Shown one piece after another: positions 26,628 to 44,224 of a stretch of DNA of 64,000 bases (position 1 is its first letter; the number at the start of each line of letters is the position of its first letter). The stretch comes from Leptospira barantonii (GTDB taxonomy: Bacteria; Spirochaetota; Leptospiria; Leptospirales; Leptospiraceae), in the NCBI RefSeq assembly GCF_002811925.1, contig NZ_NPDS01000002.1:248001-312000 (forward strand), in the 5' to 3' direction. Under the pieces are notes generated by a model. It ran no database searches. It had not been told where the DNA came from and worked only from the letters and a program-made list of their open reading frames with translations. A program made the position numbers and the translations under genes.

Positions 26628-28232
26628 ATGTTAAGAATACACATAGCCCTCGCTTTTTTTGCCACGATCCTCCTCTTTGCGGTCGCAAACCGACAGCAGA
26701 AAAAAGAAACAGAAATCGATTTTAAATTTCCCGATACGGAAGAATCCGTGGTTCTCGATCCAGTATCCGGCGTTCAGATTCCGGTTACGAGATTCTCCTT
26801 CGACGATCTAAAAAAAAGGGCCAGAAGTATGGCTCATGGACGTTATGTGAAACCGCAGTTCGTATCGACTCGGTTTTTGCAGGGTTTGAGCTGGGATCAA
26901 TATAAGAACATCCGCTTTCGCCCCGAGTCTTCGCTTTGGAAAAAAGAAGGAAACCCGTTTCAGATACAGTTCTTTCATCCCGGACATTTGTACAATACGA
27001 ACGTGACGTTAAACGAAGTCCGCTCCGACTTTTCGAGATCGATTCCTTACGACGAATCCTATTTCGATCTGACGAACTTGAAAGTGCAGGGAGAAATTCC
27101 CGCAGATCTGGGCTACTCAGGATTTAAGATTCACTATCCATTGAACACGCCGGAACATACGGACGAGTTCACCGTGTTTCAAGGCGCGAGTTATTATAGA
27201 ATGGTTTCCAAAAAACAAGTCTACGGTTTGTCCGCGCGCGGGATCGCGATCAATACGGGAATGCCTTATCCCGAGGACTTTCCGGGATTCACACATTTTT
27301 GGATCGTTCATCCGGATAAAACGGATTCGACCATTTTCGTCTATGCGCTGTTAGACGGAAAGACCGCGACGGGTGCGTATGAATTTCAAATCTCACCGGG
27401 AAAGGTATCTTCCGTGCATGTGAACGCAGAAGTGACTTTGCGAACTAAGGTGGATCGTTTCGGAATCGCTCCATTGACTTCGATGTATTGGTACTCGGAA
27501 ACGAAAGGAATTCCAGAAGGACAGATATATCCCGAGTCACACGATTCAGACGGGTTGATGATCGAAACTGGAAAAGGGGATTGGGTCTGGAGACCCTTGG
27601 ACAATCCGAAACGAGTTACGATCCATTCTTTTCAAGACGAGAATCCAAGGGCTTTCGGGTTGATACAAAGAGATCGAAACTTTGCGAGTTATCAGGACAA
27701 TTCGATGAAGTATCATCTTCGTCCTTCCGCTTGGGTGGAACCGGAAGGAAACTGGGGAAAGGGAAGCGTACAACTTTTACAGATTCCCACGGTCCGCGAT
27801 TCGGACGATAATATCGGAGCGTTTTGGGTTCCGGCTTCGTTTCCGGCTCCTCTTCAACCGTATGAATTCGCTTACACCATCCGCTGGTTAAACGAAGATC
27901 CTTTGCCGGATGAACTCGCAAAAACCGTTTCGACGAGAATCGCGCCCGTGCCCGGAGAATCCGATATGCGAGTTTTTTACGTCGATTTTTCCGGCGAAAA
28001 GTTGAAGGCCCTCGACGCGTTTACTTATCTGCAGGCGTCGATCGATACGGGGGAGAATTCAGAATTAACGGATTATAATATTCAAAAAATTGAAGAGACC
28101 GGGGTATGGAGACTTACATTCCGAGTCGTTCAAAAGAATAAAAACAAACCGACGGAACTCAAAGCCGTTTTGAAAAAAAATCAGGAAGACCTGAGCGAGA
28201 TCTGGACGTTCACTCTTGAATCCACGATTTGA
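26628..28232 (+). CDS. opgG: Periplasmic glucan biosynthesis protein OpgG (MdoG)
   Basis: A 534-residue exported protein that acts in the periplasm on the beta-1,2/1,6-glucan backbone of osmoregulated periplasmic glucans. A signal peptide is clear (residues 1-22, LALAFF-type core within LRIHIALAFFATILLFAV). The mature part matches the MdoG family: VTRFSFDDLKKRARSMAHG, YKNIRFRPESSLWKK, FFHPGHLY, then the Ig-like C-terminal domain. The ATG at 26628 has GGAAAA 8 bases upstream, and a longer in-frame start at 26577 would spoil the signal peptide. It is the first gene of an operon with a small membrane gene and opgH. Confidence 0.94.
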   Translation: MLRIHIALAFFATILLFAVANRQQKKETEIDFKFPDTEESVVLDPVSGVQIPVTRFSFDDLKKRARSMAHGRYVKPQFVSTRFLQGLSWDQYKNIRFRPESSLWKKEGNPFQIQFFHPGHLYNTNVTLNEVRSDFSRSIPYDESYFDLTNLKVQGEIPADLGYSGFKIHYPLNTPEHTDEFTVFQGASYYRMVSKKQVYGLSARGIAINTGMPYPEDFPGFTHFWIVHPDKTDSTIFVYALLDGKTATGAYEFQISPGKVSSVHVNAEVTLRTKVDRFGIAPLTSMYWYSETKGIPEGQIYPESHDSDGLMIETGKGDWVWRPLDNPKRVTIHSFQDENPRAFGLIQRDRNFASYQDNSMKYHLRPSAWVEPEGNWGKGSVQLLQIPTVRDSDDNIGAFWVPASFPAPLQPYEFAYTIRWLNEDPLPDELAKTVSTRIAPVPGESDMRVFYVDFSGEKLKALDAFTYLQASIDTGENSELTDYNIQKIEETGVWRLTFRVVQKNKNKPTELKAVLKKNQEDLSEIWTFTLESTI

Positions 28233-28653
28233 ATTGAATTCCCGATTTCGGGAACATCGGGAAGAACTTTCCCGGGTTTATACGAAGATAAAATTGTATT
28301 GTATCGCGTCCGGGATTTCCGATCCGATCGAATTGCATTCGAGACTCGATGAATTTTTAATTTCCATTGAAAGGGAAATTCTCCCCGTTGTTAAAAAGGA
28401 AAAACGTAACTTGGAAAAGGAAGCGATGCGTTTGTTCTTGAGTTCAGGAATTTTGAATTCCGATCCGAAAGATTCTAATACGTCTGCGCTTCCCGCGATA
28501 GAGCCATCGAGTATGATTCCGAACCCGGTCGACTTCGGGCCCTTGGGAGAATTAGCGGAGCCCAAGGAAAAACTGGAACCCGTAGCGGTCGTCTTGTCCG
28601 TTCTTTTTTGGGGAAGCGTGTATTCATTCTTATTGTACGGGCTGTTGCGGTGA
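28216..28653 (+). CDS. Small gene between opgG and opgH, one C-terminal membrane segment
   Basis: Up to 145 residues. The first ~75 are a charged helical region (EHREELSRVYTKIKLYCIASG, then VVKKEKRNLEKEAMRLF). A Pro-rich linker follows, and the C-terminal segment VAVVLSVLFWGSVYSFLLYGLL (~125-144) looks like a membrane helix. The start is uncertain: TTG at 28216 overlaps opgG by 17 bases, and TTG at 28234 lies just after its stop. The end overlaps the opgH GTG in a GTGA junction. The position suggests a partner of OpgH or OpgG, for instance a membrane tether; this is inference. I know no named family for it. Confidence 0.65.
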   Translation: MNPRFELNSRFREHREELSRVYTKIKLYCIASGISDPIELHSRLDEFLISIEREILPVVKKEKRNLEKEAMRLFLSSGILNSDPKDSNTSALPAIEPSSMIPNPVDFGPLGELAEPKEKLEPVAVVLSVLFWGSVYSFLLYGLLR

Positions 28654-30815
28654 ACGTTTTCGAAAAAACGGGGCATTCGATCGATTCGAAAACCGTAAGC
28701 TATCGAAGATTGACATTCGGCGGATTGGTTTTCTTTTTCGTAATCATCGGAGTTTTTTTAGAGGTTCAATTCTTATCCTTTCAATCGATCAGTCCTTTTG
28801 AATGGGCGACTTTGATTTTGTTCTGTATTTTGTTTCCGATCATCTCGTTCGGAGCGGCCACGGCGCTGATTGGATTTTTCCAAAAGCTCAGGGGAGGCGA
28901 TCCTCTTCGTATTTCTAGAATATTAGAAAAACAGGATATTCTTGAGAATGAATTCCCGCCCGTGGCCGTGGTCATGCCGATTCATTGCGAGGACGTCGCG
29001 AGGATTTTCGCCGGGGTCGAGTTGATGATGGATCAAATCTCCCAAAGCGGTCTCGCGCAAAACACCGATTTTTTTATACTGTCCGATACCTCCGATCCGA
29101 ATCTTTGGGCCTTGGAGGAAAAGGCGTTCTCGATTCTAAGCCGAAAACCTTCCAACAAGGGTAGAATCTACTACCGCAAACGAAGAGTAAATTTGAATAA
29201 GAAGTCCGGTAATATCGCGGACTTCTGCAGAAGATGGGGCAAACGATACAAATACATGATCATCCTGGATGCAGACAGCATCGTCACGGGAGAATGTATG
29301 AAAAATTTAATATTTCTAATGGAGAAAGCCCCGAACGCGGGGATCATTCAAACCGTTCCCGAGGTGATCGAGGCTAAGTCGGTCTTTCAAAAACTTTCCG
29401 CGTTCGGGGCGTGGGTCGGAAATTCCGTGTTCGGAGCGGGTTCCTATTTTTGGCAATTGCGTTCGGGACCGTTTTGGGGGCACAACGCGATCATTCGATT
29501 ACAGCCGTTTATGAAATATTGCGGACTCCCGGGATTACCCGGAGAAAGCGCAATCGGCGGAAAGATCTTGAGTCACGATACGATCGAAGCCGCCTTGTTC
29601 AGAAAGGCAGGATACGGGGTTTGGTTTGCGACGGATTTAAAGGGATCGTATGAAGAAGCTCCGCCTAACATTCTTGAGGCGCTCAAACGGGACAACCGTT
29701 GGTGTCAGGGAAATCTACAGCACTTCTGGTTTTTGTTCGGGGGCAAGTTGCGATTTTCGAGCAGGCTTCAGATTCTTCTCGGAATTTTTTCGTATTTTAG
29801 TTCTCCGCTTTGGGCCTTACTTTTGATTTCCTCCTCTCTGACTACGATCGAGGACGTGGACTTTTTTAGATTGGCGCTTTTACCCGAGGATTGGATCGCA
29901 TTCCGCGACGATCTTTATCTTCCGGTTGCATATACATTACAAGGTTATACTTTACTCATATTGTTTTTACCGAGAATCCTTTCCTTTTTGGAAGTTTCCT
30001 TTTTTCGCAGGAAAGAATGGGGATCTTCTTTCCTTTCCTGGATCGTTTCGTTCTTTTTGGAATTTCTACATTCCGTTTTGATTGCGCCGGTATATATGGT
30101 TCAATATACGAGATTCATTCTTCTTACATTCTTGAATCGTAAAATAGAATGGGGTCCTCAAAATAGGAATGCGTCTTCCGGGCCGGATTCGAGAGCGTTG
30201 GCGCTCACGATTTTGCCTGCTTCGTTTTACGGTTTAGGAATCGGCACTTGGATGTTTGCAACGTATCCGATTCTATTCTTTTGGTTTTTACCTTTGTTGG
30301 TCGGTTGGATTTTTGGGTATCCGATCGCATTATTAACTTCTTATTTTCCTAAAAGTAAAAAAGGTTCTTTCGGAGTTCTGTCCAATCCGCCCGAGTTAAG
30401 GGAGAATCGTCTCTTGGAAACTTTACGTTCTTTTGAAGTCGAGTATTCTCGGCTCATAGGAAATTCAGAAAATCGAAGGGGGATTTTTCTTTGTATCGTC
30501 GATCCTTCCTTGAATGAATTTCATCTTTCCAGGCTGAGAAAGCGAAGATCGGAATCTCCGGTTCGAAAAAATTATCTGAAGAATCTAACCGTCAAACTTA
30601 AAAGCGAAGGTCCCTCTTCGTTTAAGAATCAGGAATTGCTGAGAATTCTATGGGATTATGATTGTATGGCCGATTTGCATTCTTGGTTTTGGACCGAGGA
30701 CGTGAGAGAGCTTTCTTCCTGGTGGAAAAATTCTTTCGCGGATTATAAACGCGGTGTTTTGTTAAGCGAAGCGGATTCGGTTGTTGCTGAGGCTTCAGTT
30801 TTCGTCGAAATTTAG
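28650..30815 (+). CDS. opgH: Periplasmic glucan glucosyltransferase OpgH (MdoH)
   Basis: A 721-residue inner-membrane GT2 glycosyltransferase that polymerises glucose from UDP-glucose and passes the chain across the membrane. Two N-terminal membrane helices (within the first ~75 residues) are followed by the cytoplasmic catalytic domain. That domain has the [11 protein letters not shown] motif, the DADS aspartates ([10 protein letters not shown]), the HNAIIRL acceptor segment and the [12 protein letters not shown] (R/QxxRW) motif. About five membrane helices follow, then a C-terminal cytoplasmic tail. It is shorter than the E. coli protein (847), lacking much of the N-terminal extension. I choose the GTG at 28650, overlapping the upstream TGA; an in-frame TTG at 28608 lies inside the small gene. 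Confidence 0.93.
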   Translation: MNVFEKTGHSIDSKTVSYRRLTFGGLVFFFVIIGVFLEVQFLSFQSISPFEWATLILFCILFPIISFGAATALIGFFQKLRGGDPLRISRILEKQDILENEFPPVAVVMPIHCEDVARIFAGVELMMDQISQSGLAQNTDFFILSDTSDPNLWALEEKAFSILSRKPSNKGRIYYRKRRVNLNKKSGNIADFCRRWGKRYKYMIILDADSIVTGECMKNLIFLMEKAPNAGIIQTVPEVIEAKSVFQKLSAFGAWVGNSVFGAGSYFWQLRSGPFWGHNAIIRLQPFMKYCGLPGLPGESAIGGKILSHDTIEAALFRKAGYGVWFATDLKGSYEEAPPNILEALKRDNRWCQGNLQHFWFLFGGKLRFSSRLQILLGIFSYFSSPLWALLLISSSLTTIEDVDFFRLALLPEDWIAFRDDLYLPVAYTLQGYTLLILFLPRILSFLEVSFFRRKEWGSSFLSWIVSFFLEFLHSVLIAPVYMVQYTRFILLTFLNRKIEWGPQNRNASSGPDSRALALTILPASFYGLGIGTWMFATYPILFFWFLPLLVGWIFGYPIALLTSYFPKSKKGSFGVLSNPPELRENRLLETLRSFEVEYSRLIGNSENRRGIFLCIVDPSLNEFHLSRLRKRRSESPVRKNYLKNLTVKLKSEGPSSFKNQELLRILWDYDCMADLHSWFWTEDVRELSSWWKNSFADYKRGVLLSEADSVVAEASVFVEI

Positions 30816-31372
30816 GAATCGTACCAATCTCGATAATCCAACATATAGAATGTGTCGTGCGGTTTGCATTGTAATCTCCTTACGATGCTGTTATTTAGAA
30901 GATCGAGTTCCAGGATGTATTTGTAGTTCTCGTGAAATGTAGGACCTCCTTCATTCATAACGCGATCGATAGAATTCCCGACTCCCGATGCTTCCAACAA
31001 CAAAAGATAATTAAAAAGAAAACAACGAGAAACCCCATGCACGTGCGCGAGCGTGCCGAACAAAGCCCAGCTTCCTGTGCTCAGCCGAACGCTAATCTTT
31101 TTCATTTTTTCTTTTCCCGGACTTGGCTGATATAAAGTCTTACCGGCCTTAGTTCCCAATCGTTTTGTCGTCGAAAGAAATTTGGAATATCTCCTCAACA
31201 ACGAAGGAATCTTTTTTGCAAGTCTCCGCCTTTCCAGATCGGAATATCCAAGCAAAGTTTGCTCGGGAACGAGAAGTGTAACAACGTGGCTCTTCCTTTC
31301 CTGAAGAAAAGATCGAATCTCATGATTCGAATGTAATAAATAATAAAACGCCCATACAAGGAACGGTTTCAA
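30812..31372 (-). CDS. DUF1564 family protein
   Basis: 186 residues. The central part matches the Leptospira-specific DUF1564 family: [47 protein letters not shown], and [27 protein letters not shown]. This family is much expanded in pathogenic Leptospira, and its function is unknown. The only early start is a TTG at 31372; the family N-terminus (HSNHEIRSF here) begins about 14 residues later, so the exact start may differ. The stop overlaps the opgH stop by 4 bases in a convergent arrangement. A ribbon-helix-helix-like fold has been suggested for similar short basic proteins, but I see no direct proof here. Confidence 0.8.
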   Translation of the reverse strand: MKPFLVWAFYYLLHSNHEIRSFLQERKSHVVTLLVPEQTLLGYSDLERRRLAKKIPSLLRRYSKFLSTTKRLGTKAGKTLYQPSPGKEKMKKISVRLSTGSWALFGTLAHVHGVSRCFLFNYLLLLEASGVGNSIDRVMNEGGPTFHENYKYILELDLLNNSIVRRLQCKPHDTFYMLDYRDWYDS

Positions 31373-31429
31373 AGAACGACTGCGCCGAGCGCCGCCGAGG
31401 CAGTTTCATAATCTTTTTTCAAAAAAAGA

Positions 31430-31493
31430 GCGGTTCTAAAATTAAAAAATTCTAAGAAGAGGAAATGCGAAAATATAAAAGCGAGCGAACCGC
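31430..31493 (-). terminator. Possible terminator after the glycosyltransferase-like gene
   Basis: On the minus strand GCGGTTC (31493-31487) can pair with GAACCGC (31436-31430), which is followed by TCTTTTTTTG. The loop is long (50 bases), so the fold is weak, but the T-run and the position after the stop at 31500 fit. Confidence 0.35.
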
Positions 31494-31499
31494 GGCGGT

Positions 31500-32624
31500 C
31501 TAAACCAACTTCAAAAAAACGGCCACGGCGTGTTTAACGTCTTCTCGGCCATCTTTTTCAAACAAGGGAGAAGGATTTCCTTTCCAAGAATTCGCCGTCC
31601 GAATCGAAGAATCAAAACGAAACGAAAACAAATCCTCGTTGGAAATATGAGCGGATGGAATTTCTTCCCTTAAACTGTTATGAAGATACGGAACTTCCGG
31701 AAAGTCGCCCCGATCCGTGTAAAGGACGAGAGTTTTCGAATAAACGGCTTCACTCAAAATACCGTAACCCGGTTTTGTAATCACAAAATCGCAGGCGGTC
31801 AAAAGATCGGGATAGTGAACATTAGAAAGTTTTAAAATACCGTTTCTTTGTTTTTTGGGAATCTGCATCAGATCGAAATCAGTTCCCGAAAGAACGATCG
31901 TATAACGATCCGAATCGAATTCTTCCCAATGAAAGTGAGAGGTTTCCACCCCGTAAGCGCCGAAAGAAAATAGAAGATGAACCTTTTCATCCGAAAAGCC
32001 GAAGTGATCTTTCGCGGCCTTTTTACTCAGATGAGGTCTTCGACCGACCAGGCCGATTTGTTTTTGTTCCGCGAGAGAATGCGCGGGACAAGCAAAAGGA
32101 AGAATCAACCCGAACGTCGCGTGATAGTATTCTTCGAACAAAGTCCTTGAAGCCTGTTCGAACACGGAAGATTCCTTAATATAACCGGAATAAATGAAAT
32201 CCCAGGTGAAATTGCCCACAAAAAGGGAAGGGACCTTGATCTTATCCGCGACCATAAACGGAAGAGAGGCCGAATCGGAAATGATCAGATCGGTTTCAAA
32301 ATCTAGGCAGGATTCAATTTCTGAAATTTGAATATACGATTTTTCTAAATTAAATTTTTCCAGGTTTTCTTCGGTGGCGCGAATATCGATCGACAACGAA
32401 TCCCTTTGGACCATACCCACGTCCACGACCTTTTTGCGTATGTGGAGACGTTTTACGTTCTTGGAATCGTCTTCACCGAGGGATAGAGTGGATAAGAATT
32501 CTTCCCGAACCGTGACAAGATCGACTTCCAAATCGGGAAAACTACGTAGCAGATAAAGAATGATCTCCATCGATCGACTGATATGACCGAATCCGTGACC
32601 GCTGACGTAATACGTGATTTTCAT
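31500..32624 (-). CDS. Glycosyltransferase-like protein (GT-B fold)
   Basis: 374 residues, cytoplasmic. The N-terminus ITYYVSGHGFGHISRSMEII has the glycine-rich acceptor-site motif of GT28-like GT-B enzymes. The C-terminal half has a nucleotide-sugar site pattern: HLLFSFGAYGVE, YTIVLSG, NVHYPDLLTACDFVITKPGYGILSEA, and YTDRGDFPEVPYL. The same layout occurs in MurG-type enzymes and in L-arabinokinase N-terminal domains, so the donor and acceptor stay open. The ATG overlaps the SpoU gene stop (ATGA), making it the last gene of a gltA-led cluster. It has no membrane segment. Confidence 0.75.
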   Translation of the reverse strand: MKITYYVSGHGFGHISRSMEIILYLLRSFPDLEVDLVTVREEFLSTLSLGEDDSKNVKRLHIRKKVVDVGMVQRDSLSIDIRATEENLEKFNLEKSYIQISEIESCLDFETDLIISDSASLPFMVADKIKVPSLFVGNFTWDFIYSGYIKESSVFEQASRTLFEEYYHATFGLILPFACPAHSLAEQKQIGLVGRRPHLSKKAAKDHFGFSDEKVHLLFSFGAYGVETSHFHWEEFDSDRYTIVLSGTDFDLMQIPKKQRNGILKLSNVHYPDLLTACDFVITKPGYGILSEAVYSKTLVLYTDRGDFPEVPYLHNSLREEIPSAHISNEDLFSFRFDSSIRTANSWKGNPSPLFEKDGREDVKHAVAVFLKLV

Positions 32625-33463
32625 TTCTGAATCGAGCCGTGCCCTTGACGAATCACTTCATACATGACGATTCCCGCCGACATAGCGAGATTCAAAGAAT
32701 CGGCTTCTCCAAACATCGGAAGGGATAGGTATTCGTCGGAATGACTTCTCGCGTAGGGTGAAAGGCCGTATTGTTCCGAGCCAAACACCAACGCGATTTT
32801 ACCTTTTAGGTCGCCGTCGAAATAAAGTTTTTTAGCCTCCGGTGTTACGGCTAACGTTCTATAATTGTTTTTCTTGAGAATGTCGTAGATAGCGGCGGTT
32901 TCCCCGAGATACACGTCGAGAGTGAACAACGCACCGGTGGACGCTCTGATCACGTTCGGATTGAATAGATCCAAACGCGGATCGGCAACGAGAACGGTGT
33001 GAAAACCGGCGCCTTCGGAGGTTCGAAGAATCGTTCCCAGGTTTCCCGGTTTTTCCACACCCTCGATCATAAGAATCGGTTTAGAATTTTTGAATGTAGT
33101 GGATTCTTTTTGAAAAGTGTCCAAGTCGGTCGCAAAAAATTGTGCGGTCGCTATCAAACCGTCCGGTCGATCCCGATAAGAAATCTTTTCGAAAACTTTT
33201 TTCGGAACGCGAATGTTCTTCGCCCCGATGGAACGAATGAGAGAAAATTCGTTCTCTCCCAAAAAACATTCGGGAGAATAAAGCAGATTCTGAAACCGAA
33301 CCTTGCCGGACTTTTGCGCCCTTAGAATTTCACGATAACCCTCTATAAAAAAAAGTCCCGAGGATTCCCTGTGTTTTTTTTCCTTAAGGTTGGAAATGTT
33401 CTTCAACTTCTCGTTCGAGAAGCTGGTGATTTCCAAAAACGCAATGTCCTTTTCCTCGTTCAA
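32621..33463 (-). CDS. SpoU/TrmH-family RNA 2'-O-ribose methyltransferase
   Basis: 280 residues from a TTG at 33463 that overlaps the preceding TGA (TTGA). The N-terminal substrate-binding domain (EITSFSNEKLKNISNLK, then HRESSGLFFIEGYREI) is typical of 23S rRNA enzymes. The SPOUT catalytic motifs are EGVEKPGNLGTILRTSEGAG (motif 1), ALVFGSEQYGLS (motif 2) and LSLPMFGEADSLNLAMSAGIV (motif 3). It methylates a ribose in rRNA or tRNA using SAM; the exact nucleotide is unknown. A longer frame reaching 34024 is only the shadow of the upstream methyltransferase and is rejected. Confidence 0.9.
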   Translation of the reverse strand: MNEEKDIAFLEITSFSNEKLKNISNLKEKKHRESSGLFFIEGYREILRAQKSGKVRFQNLLYSPECFLGENEFSLIRSIGAKNIRVPKKVFEKISYRDRPDGLIATAQFFATDLDTFQKESTTFKNSKPILMIEGVEKPGNLGTILRTSEGAGFHTVLVADPRLDLFNPNVIRASTGALFTLDVYLGETAAIYDILKKNNYRTLAVTPEAKKLYFDGDLKGKIALVFGSEQYGLSPYARSHSDEYLSLPMFGEADSLNLAMSAGIVMYEVIRQGHGSIQK

Positions 33464-34321
33464 AGCGAAAGTCTCTCCGATACATAGATACAGTTCGATC
33501 CTGCGGGGTAAAGTCTTCCGCTTTCTTCGGGAATGGAAAGTTCTCCCAAATGAAAACGTCCTTTGTTGCGGATTCTTCCTTCCAAAATTCTTTGCAGAGC
33601 CAAAGGGCTGAATCCGGTGGAATGACAGGTCAAAACGATAAAGTCGGGTTTGTTGTCGCAGAGTTGCATCAATAGATCCATCAGTTCCGGAAGATCCTTT
33701 TCTATCTTGAAAACTTCTCCGCTGGCTCCTCTTCCGAATGTTGGCGGATCGAGAATAAAACCTCGATAGTCTTTTCCTCGTTTGATTTCGCGTTTTAAAA
33801 ATTTCAAAACGTCCTCGACCATCCATCGAACTTTCTTGTCCGCGAGTCCCGATGCGGTTGCGTTGTCCCGGGCCCAGTCTACCATTCCTTTGGAGGAATC
33901 CAAATGACAAGCGGAGGCTCCGCCGTCCAAAACGGCGAGTGTGGAAATTCCGGAATAGGCGAAAAGATTCAAAACCTCTTCCTCTTTTTTGAGCCCGGAG
34001 GAAAGTTTCTGGATTTTTTTCCAATTCTCAAGTTGTTCCGCGAAAATCCCGAGATGGCCGAACGGAGTAAACTTGATTTTAATAGAATATTCTAATATTT
34101 GAATATAAAATTCTTCGTCCACTTTTTTGTTCCAAGTCCAGGCGCCTCCACCTTTGTCGGAGCGGACGTATTCTCCATGGACGTTTTTCCAGAGATTCGG
34201 TTTTGTGGCGGGCCAAGCGGAAACGGGGGATGGACGTATGATTGTATAAGGTCCGATTTGTTCGAGTTTTCGAAAGTCCCCGGAGTCGATCAATACGTAA
34301 GATCCGTCGAGACTCGGGGCT

Positions 34322-34344
<23 letters not shown>
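33460..34344 (-). CDS. Class I SAM-dependent methyltransferase (RlmI/RlmK-like, without PUA)
   Basis: 294 residues. A beta-barrel-like front part (SGDFRKLEQIGPYTIIRP, ~21-38) is followed by a Rossmann-fold domain. The SAM motif is VLNLFAYSGISTLAVLDGGAS (~124-144), the acidic loop is HLDSSKGMVDWARDN, and motif IV is FILDPPTFGRG. The DPP motif indicates base methylation in RNA. The family resembles the catalytic half of RlmI/RlmK-type 23S rRNA m5C/m7G enzymes. It overlaps the RlmI-like gene by 23 bases and the SpoU gene by 4 bases, so three RNA methyltransferase-like genes are coupled. Confidence 0.85.
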
Positions 34345-36951
<2,607 letters not shown>

Positions 36952-37087
36952 GTTTCTCTCCTAGAGTAGTGTTCGTTGTTTTCGCCGAATTTTAGGATAA
37001 TCCGACGGCTAAAAAAATTGCGCTTAAAATCGTTTCAGATTCCTATCCTATTCTTTCCGTCAGATAGACAATCCAAAAAATCAAAAT

Positions 37088-39337
<2,250 letters not shown>

Positions 39338-39394
39338 TCGTATTCTTTACTTACCTTTTCGGCCTAAGGACTCAATCGCAAAAAGGAAATTCCA

Positions 39395-40726
<1,332 letters not shown>

Positions 40727-40762
40727 AACCGTTGAAACACGAAGGAAACCCGGGAACTTCCC

Positions 40763-40791
40763 TTGACAGATCTTCGTCGAAAACGGAGAAT
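40763..40791 (+). promoter_or_regulatory. Candidate sigma70 promoter for the gene at 40841
   Basis: TTGACA (40763-40768) and GAGAAT (40786-40791) are spaced by 17 bases. The -35 is perfect and the -10 matches four of six. The expected start is near 40798, giving a leader of about 43 bases. Confidence 0.5.
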
Positions 40792-40840
40792 TGAAGTCGA
40801 TCGAAGTTTCCTAAAAAATTTAGGATCGTAAGAACAATCC

Positions 40841-41608
<768 letters not shown>

Positions 41609-41632
41609 TTTCCGAAGCTCTTGTCCTACTTG

Positions 41633-41716
<84 letters not shown>

Positions 41717-41731
41717 GGACATACAGGAAAG

Positions 41732-42183
<452 letters not shown>

Positions 42184-42197
42184 TCGAACTTTTTCTT

Positions 42198-42230
42198 TTC
42201 GGGGAAGAATTCACAAAGATCTTCTCCGAA
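42198..42230. other. Strong hairpin between bactofilin and pdxA
   Basis: TTCGGGGAAGA (42198-42208) pairs with TCTTCTCCGAA (42220-42230) over 11 positions with one G-T wobble and an 11-base loop. No T-run follows on the plus strand. It lies 14 bases after the bactofilin stop and 23 bases before the pdxA GTG, so it may be an RNA-processing or translation-control element. Confidence 0.5.
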
Positions 42231-42253
42231 TCGAAAATCAAACTTCCGAAACA

Positions 42254-43234
42254 GTGAACCGGATCCTGATTACAGAAGGCGACCCTTGTGGAATCGGACC
42301 GGAGATCTTCCTCCATTCACTTTCTCTTTTAAAAAAAATCTCCAAAACAAGACCGATCGTTTACTTTCATTCGGGTAAGTTTCCGCTTCCGAAAGAATTC
42401 GTTTCGATCCAAACGGCGGGTGCGGTGGATACTGCGGATGCCGCCGAAACATCGTCTCAAATTTTGAAAAAGGGTTTGTTTGCGGTTTCGCATAACGCGC
42501 TTACCAAAAAAGAAACCGCTTCTCTGAAGTTCGGCAAACCGTCCGTATTATCCGGCAAGTCCGCCTTGGCTTCTCTTGCGCTCGCGGTGCAGTTTCAAAA
42601 AGAAGGGGGAGGGGATCTCATCACTCTTCCGCTCAGTAAGGAATGGGTGATCGCATCGGGGGCTTCTACCTTTCGCGGTCATACCGAATTCTTAGCCGAA
42701 GAATACAAAACGAAAACCTTCATGCTCATGTCCGGAAAGGATCTTCAGGTTCTTCCGTTGACGACTCACGTTCCTTTGGTGCGCGTTCCCGAGTTCTTGA
42801 AAGAAATCGATCTTGTTTCGCTTGCGGATTCCATTCTTTCCTGTGAGAAGATCGATCGTAAAAAACCGGTCGCATTTTTGGGTCTCAATCCTCACGCGGG
42901 AGAAGGGGGCAAGGTCGGAAAGGAAGAAGCCGAAATTCTCGAGCCTATGATCTCGTTTTTAAAAAAGAAGGGTTTGAAAGTGGAAGGTCCCTTGTCCGCC
43001 GATTCCATGTTTGGCGATTCCGCGAGAAAAAAATTCGGTCTTCATCTTGCTTGTTATCACGATCAAGGTTTGATTCCTTTTAAAATGTGGGAAGGAAAGA
43101 ATGGGGTCAATCTGACTCTGGGTCTTCCGTTTATCCGGGTTTCTCCCGATCACGGAACCGCGTTTGATATCGCCGGGAAAGGGCTTGCAGATCCGGCCAG
43201 CTTTGTAGAATGTCTGCACCGAGTTGTGAGGTAG
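42254..43234 (+). CDS. pdxA: 4-hydroxythreonine-4-phosphate dehydrogenase
   Basis: 326 residues, the family's usual length. It oxidises 4-phosphohydroxy-L-threonine with NAD in the DXP-dependent pathway to pyridoxal phosphate. The start is GTG at 42254. Motifs: [13 protein letters not shown] at the N-terminus, GHTEFLAE, the metal-site region [29 protein letters not shown], and [13 protein letters not shown] at the end. PLP made here serves dapL and trpB, both in this window. A strong hairpin lies just upstream. The membrane-protein gene starts 1 base after it. Confidence 0.95.
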   Translation: MNRILITEGDPCGIGPEIFLHSLSLLKKISKTRPIVYFHSGKFPLPKEFVSIQTAGAVDTADAAETSSQILKKGLFAVSHNALTKKETASLKFGKPSVLSGKSALASLALAVQFQKEGGGDLITLPLSKEWVIASGASTFRGHTEFLAEEYKTKTFMLMSGKDLQVLPLTTHVPLVRVPEFLKEIDLVSLADSILSCEKIDRKKPVAFLGLNPHAGEGGKVGKEEAEILEPMISFLKKKGLKVEGPLSADSMFGDSARKKFGLHLACYHDQGLIPFKMWEGKNGVNLTLGLPFIRVSPDHGTAFDIAGKGLADPASFVECLHRVVR

Positions 43235-43235
43235 T

Positions 43236-43679
43236 ATGCCTGGTCTTTTAGAACAAATCGTATTTCCGATTTTCCTTTTCTGGTTTTGCGGTCTGACCTT
43301 GGTTTTGTTCCGTTCGGACTTCGAGTTCGTCTGGAAAATCATTTTTGTTTTCGTTTTTATCTTTTACTTCTTTCAGTATTTTCCGGAGTTAAAGGCCAGT
43401 TACGAACGTTTGACTGCGAGTTATCCCGTGGAAATTCTTTCCTGGGTTTACGGAGTCGGTAAGGGTTTTTATTTTTTTCTATGGTTCTTATGGCCCGTGG
43501 CCTTGTTTCGGATTTTTTATTCCGCTTCTCCCCAGGTCAGCAAATCTCTTGCGAAGGCGCTTGTGAGTATGACTTTGATCTATTGGGGCGGTTTTATCCT
43601 CTACAATAACTTTTCTCCAGAAGTGGACGGTTTTTTAAATACAACCTTTTTGAAATTCTTGAAGTTTTCCACCAAGTAA
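43236..43679 (+). CDS. Hypothetical integral membrane protein
   Basis: 147 residues with about four hydrophobic segments: [16 protein letters not shown] (~10-25), [15 protein letters not shown] (~35-49), [18 protein letters not shown] (~78-95) and [16 protein letters not shown] (~111-126). Positive residues sit mainly near the loops. No transporter motif is seen. It is tightly coupled to pdxA and followed by a TPR gene after 19 bases. Function unknown. Confidence 0.6.
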   Translation: MPGLLEQIVFPIFLFWFCGLTLVLFRSDFEFVWKIIFVFVFIFYFFQYFPELKASYERLTASYPVEILSWVYGVGKGFYFFLWFLWPVALFRIFYSASPQVSKSLAKALVSMTLIYWGGFILYNNFSPEVDGFLNTTFLKFLKFSTK

Positions 43680-43698
43680 CTCCTGTCTAAAGTGTAGA

Positions 43699-44197
<499 letters not shown>

Positions 44198-44199
<2 letters not shown>

Positions 44200-44223
44200 G
44201 AATGTAGGATCTACTACATTCTC
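44198..44223. terminator. Palindromic repeat acting as bidirectional end (copy 3 of dispersed repeat)
   Basis: GAGAATGTAG (44198-44207) and CTACATTCTC (44214-44223) are perfect 10-base arms around GATCTA. It sits between the convergent TPR and XRE genes and overlaps the TPR stop codon. The core TGTAGGATCTACTACA plus TTCTCC matches the element at 10095. T-runs are weak on the plus strand. Confidence 0.6.
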
Positions 44224-44224
44224 C

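Noticed and set aside
31465..31503. 12-codon frame with AAGAGGAA before it
   Set aside because: Nothing follows on that strand that it could control as a leader peptide; it runs into the end of the convergent glycosyltransferase gene.
33464..34024. N-terminal extension of the SpoU methyltransferase
   Set aside because: Arg/Phe-rich shadow of the overlapping methyltransferase in another frame; the family N-terminus begins at the TTG 33463.
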